Below are positions 35,940-44,686 of a stretch of DNA of 47,981 nt, piece after piece. The DNA comes from an uncultured Gammaproteobacteria bacterium (GTDB lineage Bacteria; Pseudomonadota; Gammaproteobacteria; Pseudomonadales; Pseudohongiellaceae), in contig CAIOZF010000231.1 of NCBI GenBank assembly GCA_903862645.1, positions 1 through 47,981 on the forward strand. The letters are read 5' to 3'. Positions within the stretch are counted from its first letter, which is position 1. Each line of letters begins with the position of its first letter. The position numbers and the translations under genes are program-made. The notes below the pieces were generated by a model that was not told the DNA's origin, did not search any database, and saw nothing but the letters and a program-made list of their open reading frames with translations.

Positions 35940-36560
35940 ATGATGGTGAAGGCTGGAGTCTTGAAGATTCGAATTGGTTTTCTTGTGGCGTTGTTCCTGA
36001 CTGCACTGGCCATGATGCAAGGGGCGCACGCGCAAACCCTGACGGCGTCTATTGTCACAGATAAGGGAGTTATGCAGGTACAGTTGAACGATCAGGCCGC
36101 GCCTACGACAGTTGCTAATTTCGTGAACCTTGCGCAACGTGGATTCTATGACGGCTTGACCTTTCACCGTGTGGAGCGCAATTTTGTGATTCAAGGCGGC
36201 GACCCCGAAGGTATCGGCACGGGTGGGCCGGGCTATCGCTTCACTGGCGAGGCCATTTTGAAACATACACGTCCAGGAACCCTGTCGATGGCGAATAGCG
36301 GTATTGGTACTGATGGCAGTCAGTTTTTTATCACGCTGGTGGCGACACCGCACCTGGATGGCAAGCACTCGGTATTCGGTCGCGTGGTCAGCGGCCTGGA
36401 AACTGTTTACAAAATTGCCCGTGGTGATGTGATTCGTAGCATCACCATCAGCGGTGACACTACGGACTTGATGGCGCGCAAGCAGGCCGAATTACAACAG
36501 TGGAACACGGCTCTTGATGCCGGATTCCCGCAGTTGCGACCCGCGGCAGCCCAGAATTGA
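35940..36560 (+). CDS. Periplasmic peptidyl-prolyl cis-trans isomerase, cyclophilin type
   Basis: A 206-residue cyclophilin with a signal peptide (hydrophobic IGFLVALFLTALAMM, cleavage probably AHA/QT). The active-site stretches FHRVERNFVIQGGDP, GSQFFITLV and HLDGKHSVFGRVV match the family, with the catalytic Arg in the first. It most likely helps fold exported proteins. The start at 35940 follows a GGA-rich leader. It lies 40 bp after the HemD-like gene and ends 6 bp before the convergent yciI-like gene. Confidence 0.93.
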   Translation: MMVKAGVLKIRIGFLVALFLTALAMMQGAHAQTLTASIVTDKGVMQVQLNDQAAPTTVANFVNLAQRGFYDGLTFHRVERNFVIQGGDPEGIGTGGPGYRFTGEAILKHTRPGTLSMANSGIGTDGSQFFITLVATPHLDGKHSVFGRVVSGLETVYKIARGDVIRSITISGDTTDLMARKQAELQQWNTALDAGFPQLRPAAAQN

Positions 36561-36566
36561 TTTTGT

Positions 36567-36866
36567 TCAGGGCAGGACTTGCTTGAACGGTTTTACAACG
36601 ACGCTGTGAAATACACCAGCAGCGACATAAGGGTCGTCATTCGCCCATTGCTGCGCCTCTTCCAGTGAGTCGAAGCTTGCTACAATCAGACTACCGGTGA
36701 AGCCCGCTGCTCCTGGATCGTTACTGTCTACAGCCGGGTGCGGGCCAGCGAGGATAATACGGTTCTGTGCAGTCATGACCTGCAGGCGTTCCAGATGCGC
36801 TGGGCGGGTAGCGGTGCGCAGGGGCAGGCTGTTGGGAACATCTTCACAAATAATGGCGTACAACAT
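36567..36866 (-). CDS. YciI-family protein
   Basis: A 99-residue single-domain protein with the YciI features: an early [13 protein letters not shown], the conserved RPAHLERLQ with its His, an Asp pair in the middle (AVDSNDP), and the [25 protein letters not shown] stretch. The family has a His-Asp active-site-like pair; functions are largely unknown, and some members are dehydratase- or dehalogenase-like. It stands alone on the minus strand. In many gammaproteobacteria yciI lies near other yci genes; the yciO-like gene here is next to it. Confidence 0.9.
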   Translation of the reverse strand: MLYAIICEDVPNSLPLRTATRPAHLERLQVMTAQNRIILAGPHPAVDSNDPGAAGFTGSLIVASFDSLEEAQQWANDDPYVAAGVFHSVVVKPFKQVLP

Positions 36867-37001
36867 TGAATCGATTCCTCGTGTTTTGGCTTGCGATGAG
36901 TAGCGGCTATGGTAATCGATTTGTCGGAGTCAGTCTGTTATTGTGCCGCTCAATAAGCTCATACAGTCATCGCTAATTCCTCAATCAACACATCGGCAGT
37001 C

Positions 37002-37622
37002 ATGGCGCAGTATCTCGAAATTCATCCGCAAAATCCGGAACCCAGACTGATCAAGCAGGCAGTCAAGATACTGCTCTCCGGTGGCGTCATTGTTTACCCC
37101 ACGGATTCTACGTATGCGCTTGGTTGCCATATTGGTGACAAGGACGCTATCGAGCGTGTGCGTCGTATCCGTCAGCTTGATGACAAGCATAACCTGACAC
37201 TCGTCTGCCCCGATCTCTCCTCAATCGCCACATACGCGAAGGTGCCAAACAGTGCCTATCGACTCCTCAAGGCATACACCCCCGGTGCTTACACATTCAT
37301 ACTGACGGCAACTGCCGAGGTGCCACGGCGCCTGATGCATCCTCGTCGCAAGACCATTGGTCTGCGGGTGCCAGACCACACCGTAGCGCAGGCGCTGCTG
37401 GCGGAACTTGGCGAACCCATCATGAGCACCAGTCTTATCTTGCCTGGTGAGTCGGAACCCTTGATCGATATTTATGATATCCGCGAACGTCTCGAGCATA
37501 GCGTGGACCTGATCATCGACAGTGGTTCTTGCGGACGGGAGGCCACCACGGTCATCGATCTGGTGGATGGCGCGGTGGAAGTGGTGCGTGTAGGCAAGGG
37601 CGATCCGGCGCCGTTCCAGTAA
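37002..37622 (+). CDS. YciO-type Sua5/YrdC family protein
   Basis: The 206-residue protein has the YrdC fold: KILLSGGVIVYPTDSTYALG near the N-terminus, KHNLTLVCPDLSSIATYAKV, then RKTIGLRVPDH and the STSLILPGE loop. Length without the Sua5 extension and the YciO-like ending favour YciO over the tRNA threonylcarbamoyl-adenosine enzyme TsaC. It is divergent from the YciI gene. It leads a plus-strand run with trpS, scpA, scpB and rluB, a conserved order in Pseudomonas and relatives. Confidence 0.9.
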   Translation: MAQYLEIHPQNPEPRLIKQAVKILLSGGVIVYPTDSTYALGCHIGDKDAIERVRRIRQLDDKHNLTLVCPDLSSIATYAKVPNSAYRLLKAYTPGAYTFILTATAEVPRRLMHPRRKTIGLRVPDHTVAQALLAELGEPIMSTSLILPGESEPLIDIYDIRERLEHSVDLIIDSGSCGREATTVIDLVDGAVEVVRVGKGDPAPFQ

Positions 37623-37731
37623 GATTTCCAGATTGCAGCCACCGCCTGTGCCAGAAAAATAATCGTATTCGAGGAGGCCGTCTGCGATAATGCGGCCCTC
37701 AAAAAGGACTCAGTCAGGAAGGGGAGAGAGT

Positions 37732-38946
37732 TTGTCTATCGCTAATTCGCAGCAAAGGGTACTGTCGGGCATGCGCCCCACGGGCCGTCTACACCTTGGT
37801 CATCTGCACGGCGTCCTCAATAACTGGGTCAAGCTGCAGCACCAGTATGAGTGTTACTTCTTCGTTGCCGACTGGCACGCCCTGACAACTCATTACAGCG
37901 ATCCCAGCATTCTCGAAGCGAGTGTCTTCGACATGGTGATTGACTGGCTTGCGGTGGGAGTTGATCCAACTGCTTCCTCGTTGTTTATCCAGTCTCAGGT
38001 GCCGGAGCACGCCGAGTTGCATCTTTTGCTGTCGATGATCACTCCGCTGGGCTGGTTGGAGCGCGTGCCCAGCTACAAGGATCAGCAGGACAAGCTGCGC
38101 GACAAGGACCTGGAGACCTATGGATTCCTCGGTTACCCTTTGTTGCAGAGTGCCGACATCCTGATTTACAAGGCGGGTCTTGTCCCTGTTGGCGCCGATC
38201 AGGTTGCCCATGTCGAATTGACCCGCGAAGTGGCGCGCCGCTTTAACCACATGTACGGTCGTGAGGCCAATTTCGCCGAGCTGGCGGAGGCCGCTGTGCG
38301 CAAGATGGGCAAGAGTGCGTCGAAGCAGTTTGCCAGCCTGCGCACCGCCTATCAGCAGCAGGGTAGTCAAGAGGCTTTGGAGAGTGCGCGCACTCTGCTT
38401 ATACAGCAGCAGAATGTCTCCGCCGCCGATCGCGAGCGCCTGCAGGGCTACTTGGAGGGCGGTGGCAAGATGATTCTGACCGAACCGCAGGCATTGTTGA
38501 CGCCAGCGGCCAAGATGCCGGGGCTGGACGGGCAGAAGATGTCCAAGTCCTACAACAACACTATCTCATTGCGCGAACCTGTGGATTTGGTGCAAAAGAA
38601 GATTCAAACCATGCCGACGGACCCGGCGCGGGTGCGGCGTACCGATCCGGGTGAGCCGCAGCGTTGCCCGGTCTGGCAACTGCACGGGATCTATTCCAGT
38701 GCAGAGACACGTGCCTGGGTGGAAACCGGTTGCCGCAGTGCCGGCATTGGCTGCCTGGAATGCAAACGGCCTGTAATTGATGCGGTGATTGCCGAGCTGC
38801 AGCCGATTCAAGTGCGTGCCAGTCACTACGAAAAAGATCCTGCGGCGGTTAAGGCGGTGATTGAGGCCGGCAACGAGGCGGCCCGTAAACGTGCTGGTGA
38901 AACCCTGCAGGAAGTCAGACAGGCCATGGGCCTGAACTATCGATGA
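37732..38946 (+). CDS. trpS: Tryptophanyl-tRNA synthetase with predicted iron-sulfur cluster motif
   Basis: TrpS charges tRNA-Trp. Class I motifs are GRLHLGHLHG near residue 20 and KMSKS in GLDGQKMSKSYNN. The C-terminal part carries Cys at residues 312, 334, 341 and 344 (C-x21-C-x6-C-x2-C), nearly the pattern that binds a [4Fe-4S] cluster in Thermotoga maritima TrpRS. The start is the TTG at 37732 with GGGGAGAG 5-12 bases upstream; the frame extends further but without similarity. At 404 residues it is longer than E. coli TrpS. scpA follows after 18 bp. Confidence 0.95.
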   Translation: MSIANSQQRVLSGMRPTGRLHLGHLHGVLNNWVKLQHQYECYFFVADWHALTTHYSDPSILEASVFDMVIDWLAVGVDPTASSLFIQSQVPEHAELHLLLSMITPLGWLERVPSYKDQQDKLRDKDLETYGFLGYPLLQSADILIYKAGLVPVGADQVAHVELTREVARRFNHMYGREANFAELAEAAVRKMGKSASKQFASLRTAYQQQGSQEALESARTLLIQQQNVSAADRERLQGYLEGGGKMILTEPQALLTPAAKMPGLDGQKMSKSYNNTISLREPVDLVQKKIQTMPTDPARVRRTDPGEPQRCPVWQLHGIYSSAETRAWVETGCRSAGIGCLECKRPVIDAVIAELQPIQVRASHYEKDPAAVKAVIEAGNEAARKRAGETLQEVRQAMGLNYR

Positions 38947-38964
38947 AAGACAGGTGAACCTAAA

Positions 38965-39942
38965 GTGACAGACGAGGTGCAGAAGTCGACCGGGGACACG
39001 AAGCAGGATGCAGCGCAGCGCCTGCCCTCCCGCAATAGTCACGCGGATGACCTCTCGCAGGAATTGCCCCCGGAGTCCGATCAGCCCCGTATACGCCGCA
39101 TGACGCAGGGGTTGCACCGGGCCGGTGGCTTCCAGTTGGCGCAGGAAGACGCTGACGGTGCCCAGCAGGAAATGCCGTTTGCCTTCGTTGATGGCAAAGC
39201 CGTCACTGAACTGCCAATCGATCTGTACATCCCGCCGGACGCGCTCGAGGTATTTCTCGAAGCCTTCGAAGGACCGCTGGACCTGCTGCTCTATCTGATC
39301 AAGCGCCAGAACATCGATATCCTCGAAATCGATGTCGCCGAGATTACCAGTCAATACATGGCCTATGTGGATCTCATGGAGGCAAGCCAGTTCGAACTCG
39401 CTGCGGAATATCTGGTGATGGCCGCCATGCTGGCAGAGATCAAATCGCGAATGTTGTTGCCGCGCAGCAGCAACGAGGAAGAGGACGAGGAAGATCCGCG
39501 TGCGGAATTGATCCGCCGCCTGCAGGAATACGAGCGTTACAAGAAGGCTGCCGAAGACATGGACGAGCTGCCGCGATTGGAGCGCGACATCTATGCCGCC
39601 GGCGCAGAGACGCCGCAGCTGGAGCGCAGTGTTCCGGAGCCCGTCGTGGACTTGCGCGATATCCTGATCTCTCTGGCGATGGTCCTGCGTCGAGCCGATA
39701 TGTTCGAAAGCCATCAGGTGCAGCGTGAGACCTTGTCGACACGGGAGAAAATGTCCGAGATTCTGGTCCGTCTTTCCAGCCAGCGCTTTGTGTCGCTGGT
39801 CTCCCTGCTGATGCGGGAGGAGGGGCGTCTGGGTGTCGTGGTGACCTTTCTGGCGGTCATGGAGCTCATCAAGGACTCTCTTATCGAGATCGTCCAGACC
39901 GAGCCCTTTGGCCCTATACATTTGAAGGCGCGCAGTGAATGA
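38965..39942 (+). CDS. scpA: Segregation and condensation protein A
   Basis: ScpA is the kleisin that bridges SMC-type ATPase heads during chromosome condensation. The kleisin core starts near residue 95 with EAFEGPLDLLLYLIKRQNID and includes AAEYLVMAAMLAEIKSRMLLP. It ends with a winged-helix domain (VTFLAVMELIKDSLIEIVQ). About 80 residues of a charged, disordered N-terminal extension precede it. The GTG at 38965 is the start, with AGGTGA upstream. Its stop overlaps the scpB start by 4 bp. No smc gene is in the window. Confidence 0.93.
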   Translation: MTDEVQKSTGDTKQDAAQRLPSRNSHADDLSQELPPESDQPRIRRMTQGLHRAGGFQLAQEDADGAQQEMPFAFVDGKAVTELPIDLYIPPDALEVFLEAFEGPLDLLLYLIKRQNIDILEIDVAEITSQYMAYVDLMEASQFELAAEYLVMAAMLAEIKSRMLLPRSSNEEEDEEDPRAELIRRLQEYERYKKAAEDMDELPRLERDIYAAGAETPQLERSVPEPVVDLRDILISLAMVLRRADMFESHQVQRETLSTREKMSEILVRLSSQRFVSLVSLLMREEGRLGVVVTFLAVMELIKDSLIEIVQTEPFGPIHLKARSE

Positions 39943-40757
39943 ACGAGATCAATAGCAAACTCAAACAGATCATTGAAGGCTTGCTGCTGGCGGCCGGGAA
40001 GCCCCTGTCGCTGGAAGCCATTGGCGAGGTTTTTCTGGAACAGGAGCGCCCTTCCCGAGAAGAGTTATTGGCTTCTCTGGCGGCGATTTCCGCCGATTCG
40101 GAAGGACGCGGCTTCGAGCTGAAGGAAGTAGCTTCTGGCTTCCGATTTCAAGTCCGGCAGGATCTTAGTCCCTGGGTATCGCGTTTGTGGGAAGAACGGC
40201 CACAGCGCTACACGCGTGCGCTGCTGGAAACCCTTGCCCTGGTAGCTTATCGGCAGCCCATCACGCGCGGTGATATCGAGGAAATCCGTGGCGTGAGCGT
40301 TAGCTCTACGATCATTCGCACCCTGCTGGATCGCGAGTGGATTCGTGTCGTGGGGCATCGGGACGTGCCGGGTCGCCCCGCGATGTTTGCTACCACGCGC
40401 CAGTTCCTCGATTACTTCAACCTGAAGAGTCTGCAGGATCTGCCACCGTTGTCCGAGATTCGGGATCTGGACAAACTCAACCCGGAACTGGCTCTGGAAG
40501 ACGACGACCTTGCTGGTATGCGGGTGCTGGAGCTTCCTCCGGAGCGCCATGACAATGAGTCGGATGATAGAGATGATGAAGGCGAAGGTACCGACGAAGA
40601 CGATGACGAATTCCTGGACGAGGCAGAGGCCATGGCGTTGGCCAAGCGCCCGCTGGATCAGATTCTCGGCATTGGTCAGTTTGCCAACAAACAAGGCGAA
40701 CTCGTTGAAAAAACCGCTGCTGCTGAAGCCGGTGACGCTTCCAAAGAACACGGATAG
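39939..40757 (+). CDS. scpB: Segregation and condensation protein B
   Basis: ScpB partners ScpA in the SMC complex. Two winged-helix domains are visible: IEGLLLAAGKPLSLEAIGEV at the start and RALLETLALVAYRQPITRGD with VIRTLLDREWIRVVGH-like sequence later (written here as IIRTLLDREWIRVVGHRD). The C-terminal 80 or so residues are very acidic (for example EGTDEDDDEFLDEAEA) and probably disordered, which lengthens the protein to 272 residues. It overlaps scpA by 4 bp and is followed by rluB. Confidence 0.94.
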   Translation: MNEINSKLKQIIEGLLLAAGKPLSLEAIGEVFLEQERPSREELLASLAAISADSEGRGFELKEVASGFRFQVRQDLSPWVSRLWEERPQRYTRALLETLALVAYRQPITRGDIEEIRGVSVSSTIIRTLLDREWIRVVGHRDVPGRPAMFATTRQFLDYFNLKSLQDLPPLSEIRDLDKLNPELALEDDDLAGMRVLELPPERHDNESDDRDDEGEGTDEDDDEFLDEAEAMALAKRPLDQILGIGQFANKQGELVEKTAAAEAGDASKEHG

Positions 40758-40830
40758 GACGATTTACCAACACGGCAGGCCTTGAGTGCGAGGCCTCCCA
40801 GACACATGTCGGGAGACAGCGGAGAAGACG

Positions 40831-41607
40831 ATGGACGAAAAACTACAGAAGGTATTGGCGCGAGCGGGCTTCGGTTCGCGGCGTGAAATGGAAGAGTGGA
40901 TCAAGCAGGGACGAATCAAGATCAACGGCAAGGTCGCCGACATTGGTGATCGTGTCAGCAAGGCCGACGCTCTGCTGGTGGACGGCAAGAAAGTAAATCC
41001 TAACAGTGCCGTCAGCGAGTTGCAGCGCGTACTGCTGTACAACAAACCTGAAGACGAGATCTGTTCACGCAAGGATCCGGAAGGAAGAGCCTCCGTATTC
41101 GACAAACTACCGCCGATTACACACGGTCGCTGGGTAGCGATTGGTCGACTCGACATCAATACCAGCGGCTTGCTGCTGTTTACCACTGATGGCGAGCTTG
41201 CCAACCGTTTGATGCACCCCTCATCCAACATCGATCGCGAGTACGCAGTGCGGGTGATGGGAGATGTGACGGACGAGATTCTCGCCAACATGCTCAAAGG
41301 CGTGATGATCGATGAGCATCTCTGCAAGTTTTCTGACATTCAGTATTTTGCCGGTGAAGGCGCCAATCGTTGGTATCACGTTGTACTGATGGAAGGGCGC
41401 AATCGCGAAGTGCGCAAACTTTGGGAGTCGCAGGGAGTGCGGGTCAGTCGTCTGAAACGGGTGCGTTACGGGCCGATCTTTATTCCCAGCAAGGTGAAAA
41501 AAGGCGACTTCTATGAACTGCCCAAAGAGGAAATGGCGCTACTCTACAAAGCAGTCAACCTTACTCTGAACACTCGTCCGAAGAAAGTAGCTCCTGTGAG
41601 GCGCTAA
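40831..41607 (+). CDS. rluB: 23S rRNA pseudouridine synthase RluB family
   Basis: RluB makes pseudouridine 2605 in 23S rRNA. An N-terminal S4 RNA-binding domain (LQKVLARAGFGSRREMEEWI) is followed by the RsuA-type catalytic motif GRLDINTSGLLLFTTDGEL, with the nucleophilic Asp. MEGRNREVRKLWESQG follows further on. The ATG at 40831 gives 258 residues, slightly short because the basic C-terminal tail is brief. It ends the trpS-scpAB run and is convergent with the GGDEF genes. Confidence 0.94.
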   Translation: MDEKLQKVLARAGFGSRREMEEWIKQGRIKINGKVADIGDRVSKADALLVDGKKVNPNSAVSELQRVLLYNKPEDEICSRKDPEGRASVFDKLPPITHGRWVAIGRLDINTSGLLLFTTDGELANRLMHPSSNIDREYAVRVMGDVTDEILANMLKGVMIDEHLCKFSDIQYFAGEGANRWYHVVLMEGRNREVRKLWESQGVRVSRLKRVRYGPIFIPSKVKKGDFYELPKEEMALLYKAVNLTLNTRPKKVAPVRR

Positions 41608-41655
41608 GCCTGTACGTTGTTACTGCGTGCTGCTGCTAGCCGTGCAGCTCTTGCC

Positions 41656-42579
41656 TCAGAAACGAATAGCGTTGCCCCCACTGGCTTTGGCATTGCCCAG
41701 ATCCTTGGATGCTCGTTCCAGAAAGCTGGCGCTGGAATCGGTTCCAGTGAGTACAGCGAAGCCGATGCTCAATGCCACCTGCAATGGCTCTTTCTGCACA
41801 TACTGCACGGCGGATTCCAAGCCCTCCTTTTGTACGCTCTTCATGATTCGTCTGGAAATGGTCTGCGCTCCGCTTTTGTCGGTACTGTGAAGTATCGCCA
41901 GGAACTGATCATCCTCATAGCGGAATACCGCATCGGTGTTGCGGCACAGTTGCATGATGCGCTGAGCCAGCGCAGGCAGGATTTTTTCACTCCTGAGATG
42001 TCCATGGTGTTCATTGACGTCGCCCAGGTGATCGATTTCGATCAGTAGAATTGATAGCGCCTGGTTATGACGTTTGGATAGATCGATTTCCCGCTGCAGA
42101 GTGGTGGGCACTGTGCTGATTTTGCCAGCGCCCGTCAGCGGGTCCGTATAGACGGCCTTCACGGCAGTGGTGTATTTCAGAGAATTGCGCAGTGGACAGA
42201 TCAGCGGCGACAGCAGCGATTCCAGTATGCCGAGTTCTCTCTCGGTGAATTTTTTACTGCGCTTGAAAACGATTTCACCTAGGCGGTCTTCACTGGTGAT
42301 TAGCCTGTATCCGCAACTGTGCGTGGATTGCTTGGCGATGCGGGCATCGACGCCCTGTTCTTCGTTGCTGTAGTAGATGCCATCGAGCTTGACTGCTGTG
42401 TTGACATTGTCCAGGTACACACTCAGCAAGGTGCTAAGTTCCAGTGACGATTGCAGCACTTCACTGAGGTGCATCCGCAGGTCGGGGTTCTCACCTGGCA
42501 GCAACCATGTTTGCGTGATAGTTTTAACCTTGTCGGCTACAGCCTCTGACTGTGTTTTTGCCTGAACGGATACCACCAT
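41656..42579 (-). CDS. Degenerate GGDEF-domain protein, probable c-di-GMP receptor or inactive paralogue
   Basis: A 307-residue protein with an N-terminal domain of about 140 residues and a GGDEF-fold domain. The active-site motif reads EDDQF at 222-226 (in FRYEDDQF), the first metal-binding Asp is Glu (LLIEIDHLG), and the inhibitory-site RxxD is kept as RNTD (213-216). Diguanylate cyclase activity is thus unlikely, while c-di-GMP binding at the I-site is possible. It shares the N-terminal block HSCGYRLITSEDRLGEIVF and length with the neighbour upstream, 44 bp away, and starts behind AGGTGA. Confidence 0.9.
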   Translation of the reverse strand: MVVSVQAKTQSEAVADKVKTITQTWLLPGENPDLRMHLSEVLQSSLELSTLLSVYLDNVNTAVKLDGIYYSNEEQGVDARIAKQSTHSCGYRLITSEDRLGEIVFKRSKKFTERELGILESLLSPLICPLRNSLKYTTAVKAVYTDPLTGAGKISTVPTTLQREIDLSKRHNQALSILLIEIDHLGDVNEHHGHLRSEKILPALAQRIMQLCRNTDAVFRYEDDQFLAILHSTDKSGAQTISRRIMKSVQKEGLESAVQYVQKEPLQVALSIGFAVLTGTDSSASFLERASKDLGNAKASGGNAIRF

Positions 42580-42623
42580 GATTCACCTCGATAGTGCTTT
42601 TGTAGTTATCTCAACGTTTATGT

Positions 42624-43547
42624 TCAAAGTCCGATGACCTTGTTGCCGCCAGCACTTTTGATTATATAAAGCGCCTTGTCTGCGCGATTGAACAAAGTCT
42701 CGTGGGTGTCTGAGTCGCAGAACGATGTCACGCCGACACTAACGGTAATACTGACCGACTGTTCCTCCAGCGCAATCTCAGTGTCTTCGATTCTGCGGCG
42801 TATGCGTTCTGCGATTAAGAGCGCGCCGTCGGCATTGGTGCGATTGAGCAGGACCACGAACTCCTCGCCACCGTAGCGGAAGTTCAGGTCGGTCTGGCGA
42901 TTGACTTGTTTCAGTGTACTGACCAGTTGCTTGAGCACTCTGTCACCGGCGCTGTGGCCAAAACGGTCGTTGATGAGTTTGAATTTATCGATGTCCAGCA
43001 CCAACAAGGACAAAGGGTGCTGGTGGCGACGAGATAAGCTGATTTCCCGTGCCAGTGTGTTGACCAGCGCTATGCGATTGCCGGCGCCCGTTAGCGGGTC
43101 GGTCAGCGACGCAGTTAGTGCGTCCCGATACAGCAGGGCATTACGCAACGGAGAGATCAGGGTGCTGAGCATGACCTCGATACCTTCCAGATCCCGATCG
43201 GAGAAGCGGGTGCTGCGATAGAACACTATTTCGCCGAGGTGATCCTGTGAGGTAATCAAGCGGTAGCCGCAGCTGTGAGAAGTTTTGCGACCCGCGAGCA
43301 TTTGCAGCGACTGCAACTCGTTGAGGTATTGCAGGCCGTCCAGATCAATGACTGGCGACAACTCCTTCAGGAACAGCTGCAAAAGCTGATCGATCTCCAG
43401 TGTGGTTTGTAGGCTGGCGGCCATCCGGTAGCGCCGCTCGCTATAGTTTTCCCTGAGAACCTCCGCCGGTGGCGGCAGCGGCCTGCCCAGGCTGATTCTC
43501 GCGCTGTTGAACTCAATTGTGTTCGAGGTTTGCAGTAACGTCGCCAT
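42624..43547 (-). CDS. Diguanylate cyclase (GGDEF), paralogue of the neighbouring gene
   Basis: A 307-residue protein with the same architecture as the downstream neighbour, but intact. Active site GGEEF at 226-230 in RYGGEEFVVLL, inhibitory-site RQTD at 217-220, metal and base contacts in LLVLDIDKFKLINDRFGH, and the usual SVGVTSF near the end. The N-terminal 140 residues share the pattern SHSCGYRLITSQDHLGEIVF with the neighbour and hold no membrane segment, so a cytoplasmic sensor domain is likely. It probably makes c-di-GMP. The pair arose by tandem duplication (inference). Confidence 0.93.
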   Translation of the reverse strand: MATLLQTSNTIEFNSARISLGRPLPPPAEVLRENYSERRYRMAASLQTTLEIDQLLQLFLKELSPVIDLDGLQYLNELQSLQMLAGRKTSHSCGYRLITSQDHLGEIVFYRSTRFSDRDLEGIEVMLSTLISPLRNALLYRDALTASLTDPLTGAGNRIALVNTLAREISLSRRHQHPLSLLVLDIDKFKLINDRFGHSAGDRVLKQLVSTLKQVNRQTDLNFRYGGEEFVVLLNRTNADGALLIAERIRRRIEDTEIALEEQSVSITVSVGVTSFCDSDTHETLFNRADKALYIIKSAGGNKVIGL

Positions 43548-43879
43548 TGTATGATCGCTCCCGAGTCCGGAAGCTGCGAGTGTCGACAGCGACTTCCGGG
43601 CAGCATCCCGATTGATGCTTGTACCCGGGTAAAGCCATTATCATGCCAAGAGCTTTAGTTGTAATATTTAGTCTTTTAAAACAGATAATTAGAGATTTCA
43701 GGCGGGGATTTTCTGCTCTGGCGGCGAGAGACTGATTGCCGCCAGCCCTGCTGGAGCGGCGATTTTTGTCGCTTTCTCAGCAAGGGCGATGGCTTTAGAC
43801 GGTTTTCTGACGCGTGTACTGCGCCTTGCAGATGGGAATTTGGCGACCTTCTAAAAAACTACGGGTCAGGCACGGAAGG
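43548..43879. promoter_or_regulatory. Intergenic region upstream of the GGDEF pair
   Basis: This 332-bp gap holds no gene I can support. It contains a hairpin CCGGAAG/CTTCCGG (43567-43599) enclosing the palindrome TGTCGACA, 20 bases before the GGDEF start. An AT-rich stretch around 43650-43700 probably holds the promoter, and an 8-bp inverted repeat CTGGCGGC/GCCGCCAG lies at 43718-43745. The far end lies beyond the stop of the SDR gene. Confidence 0.4.
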
Positions 43880-44617
43880 TCAGGCATTTAGAGCCTGGCC
43901 CGTTACTCCCTGGCTGTCATTGCCCATCAGAAAGAGATACAACGCCATACGAGATTCCGGTGTTGGCAGATTCAACGGATTCTCTGCCGGATAGGCCGCC
44001 TTGCGCATGGCAGTGCGTGTCGCACCCGGATCGATGCTATTCACCCTGACAGCACTGGTCTGTTTCAGCTCGTCGGCCAAAATCTGCATCATGCCCTCGA
44101 CTGCAAACTTGCTGACTGCATAGCCTCCCCAATAGGCGCGGCCTTTTCTGCCGACGCTGGATGAGGTGAAGATGACGCTGGCCTGTGGTGCAGCCAGAAG
44201 TGCCGGGAGAAGGCTACGCGTCAGCAGGAATGGAGCGTTGACGTTCACCTGCATGACCTGCAACCAGGCATCCAGCGGGTAGAACTGGATGGGCGTACGC
44301 GGTCCCAGAGTTGCGGCGTTATGCAGCAGCCCATCCAGTCGACCGTACTGCTCCAGCAGGGTATCGCCCAGTTGGCGATAGTCTTCCTCTTTGGCATGTT
44401 GCAGGTTCATGGGGTGGATGATTGCTTCAGGTGCGCCGCTGGCAGCGATTTCGTCGTAGAGCTTTTCCAGCTTGCTGACTGTGCGTCCCAGCAGAATGAC
44501 AGTGGCGCCATGCAGGGCGTAGTCAAGAGCGGCGGCACGGCCAATGCCGTCGCCGGCACCGGTGACCAGAATCAGTTTGTCTTTAAGAAGTTCCGGTTGT
44601 GCTTGGTAGTTTTCCAT
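43880..44617 (-). CDS. YciK-family short-chain dehydrogenase/reductase
   Basis: A classical SDR of 245 residues: the NAD(P)-binding motif VTGAGDGIGRAAA, HNAATLG (the NNAG equivalent), and the catalytic Ser, Tyr and Lys in FTSSSVGRKGRAYWGGYAVSKFA. Similarity is to YciK. Substrate is unknown. The start is the ATG at 44617 (MENYQAQP); a TTG 12 codons earlier is possible. It is the last of a minus-strand run mtaD, ubiG, mupP, yciK that is conserved in Pseudomonas next to gyrA. Confidence 0.92.
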   Translation of the reverse strand: MENYQAQPELLKDKLILVTGAGDGIGRAAALDYALHGATVILLGRTVSKLEKLYDEIAASGAPEAIIHPMNLQHAKEEDYRQLGDTLLEQYGRLDGLLHNAATLGPRTPIQFYPLDAWLQVMQVNVNAPFLLTRSLLPALLAAPQASVIFTSSSVGRKGRAYWGGYAVSKFAVEGMMQILADELKQTSAVRVNSIDPGATRTAMRKAAYPAENPLNLPTPESRMALYLFLMGNDSQGVTGQALNA

Positions 44618-44686
44618 GAGTGTTTCCGTCCTGGTGTCATTGGCGGCAGGCAATTCCCTGCCGCATGTCTGTACTTTATTTGCCGC

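Noticed and set aside
43718-43745. Inverted repeat CTGGCGGC/GCCGCCAG as terminator of the SDR gene
   Set aside because: It lies upstream of the GGDEF gene and downstream of the SDR stop only on the wrong side; the SDR gene ends at 43880 and is transcribed towards it, but no T-tract follows.
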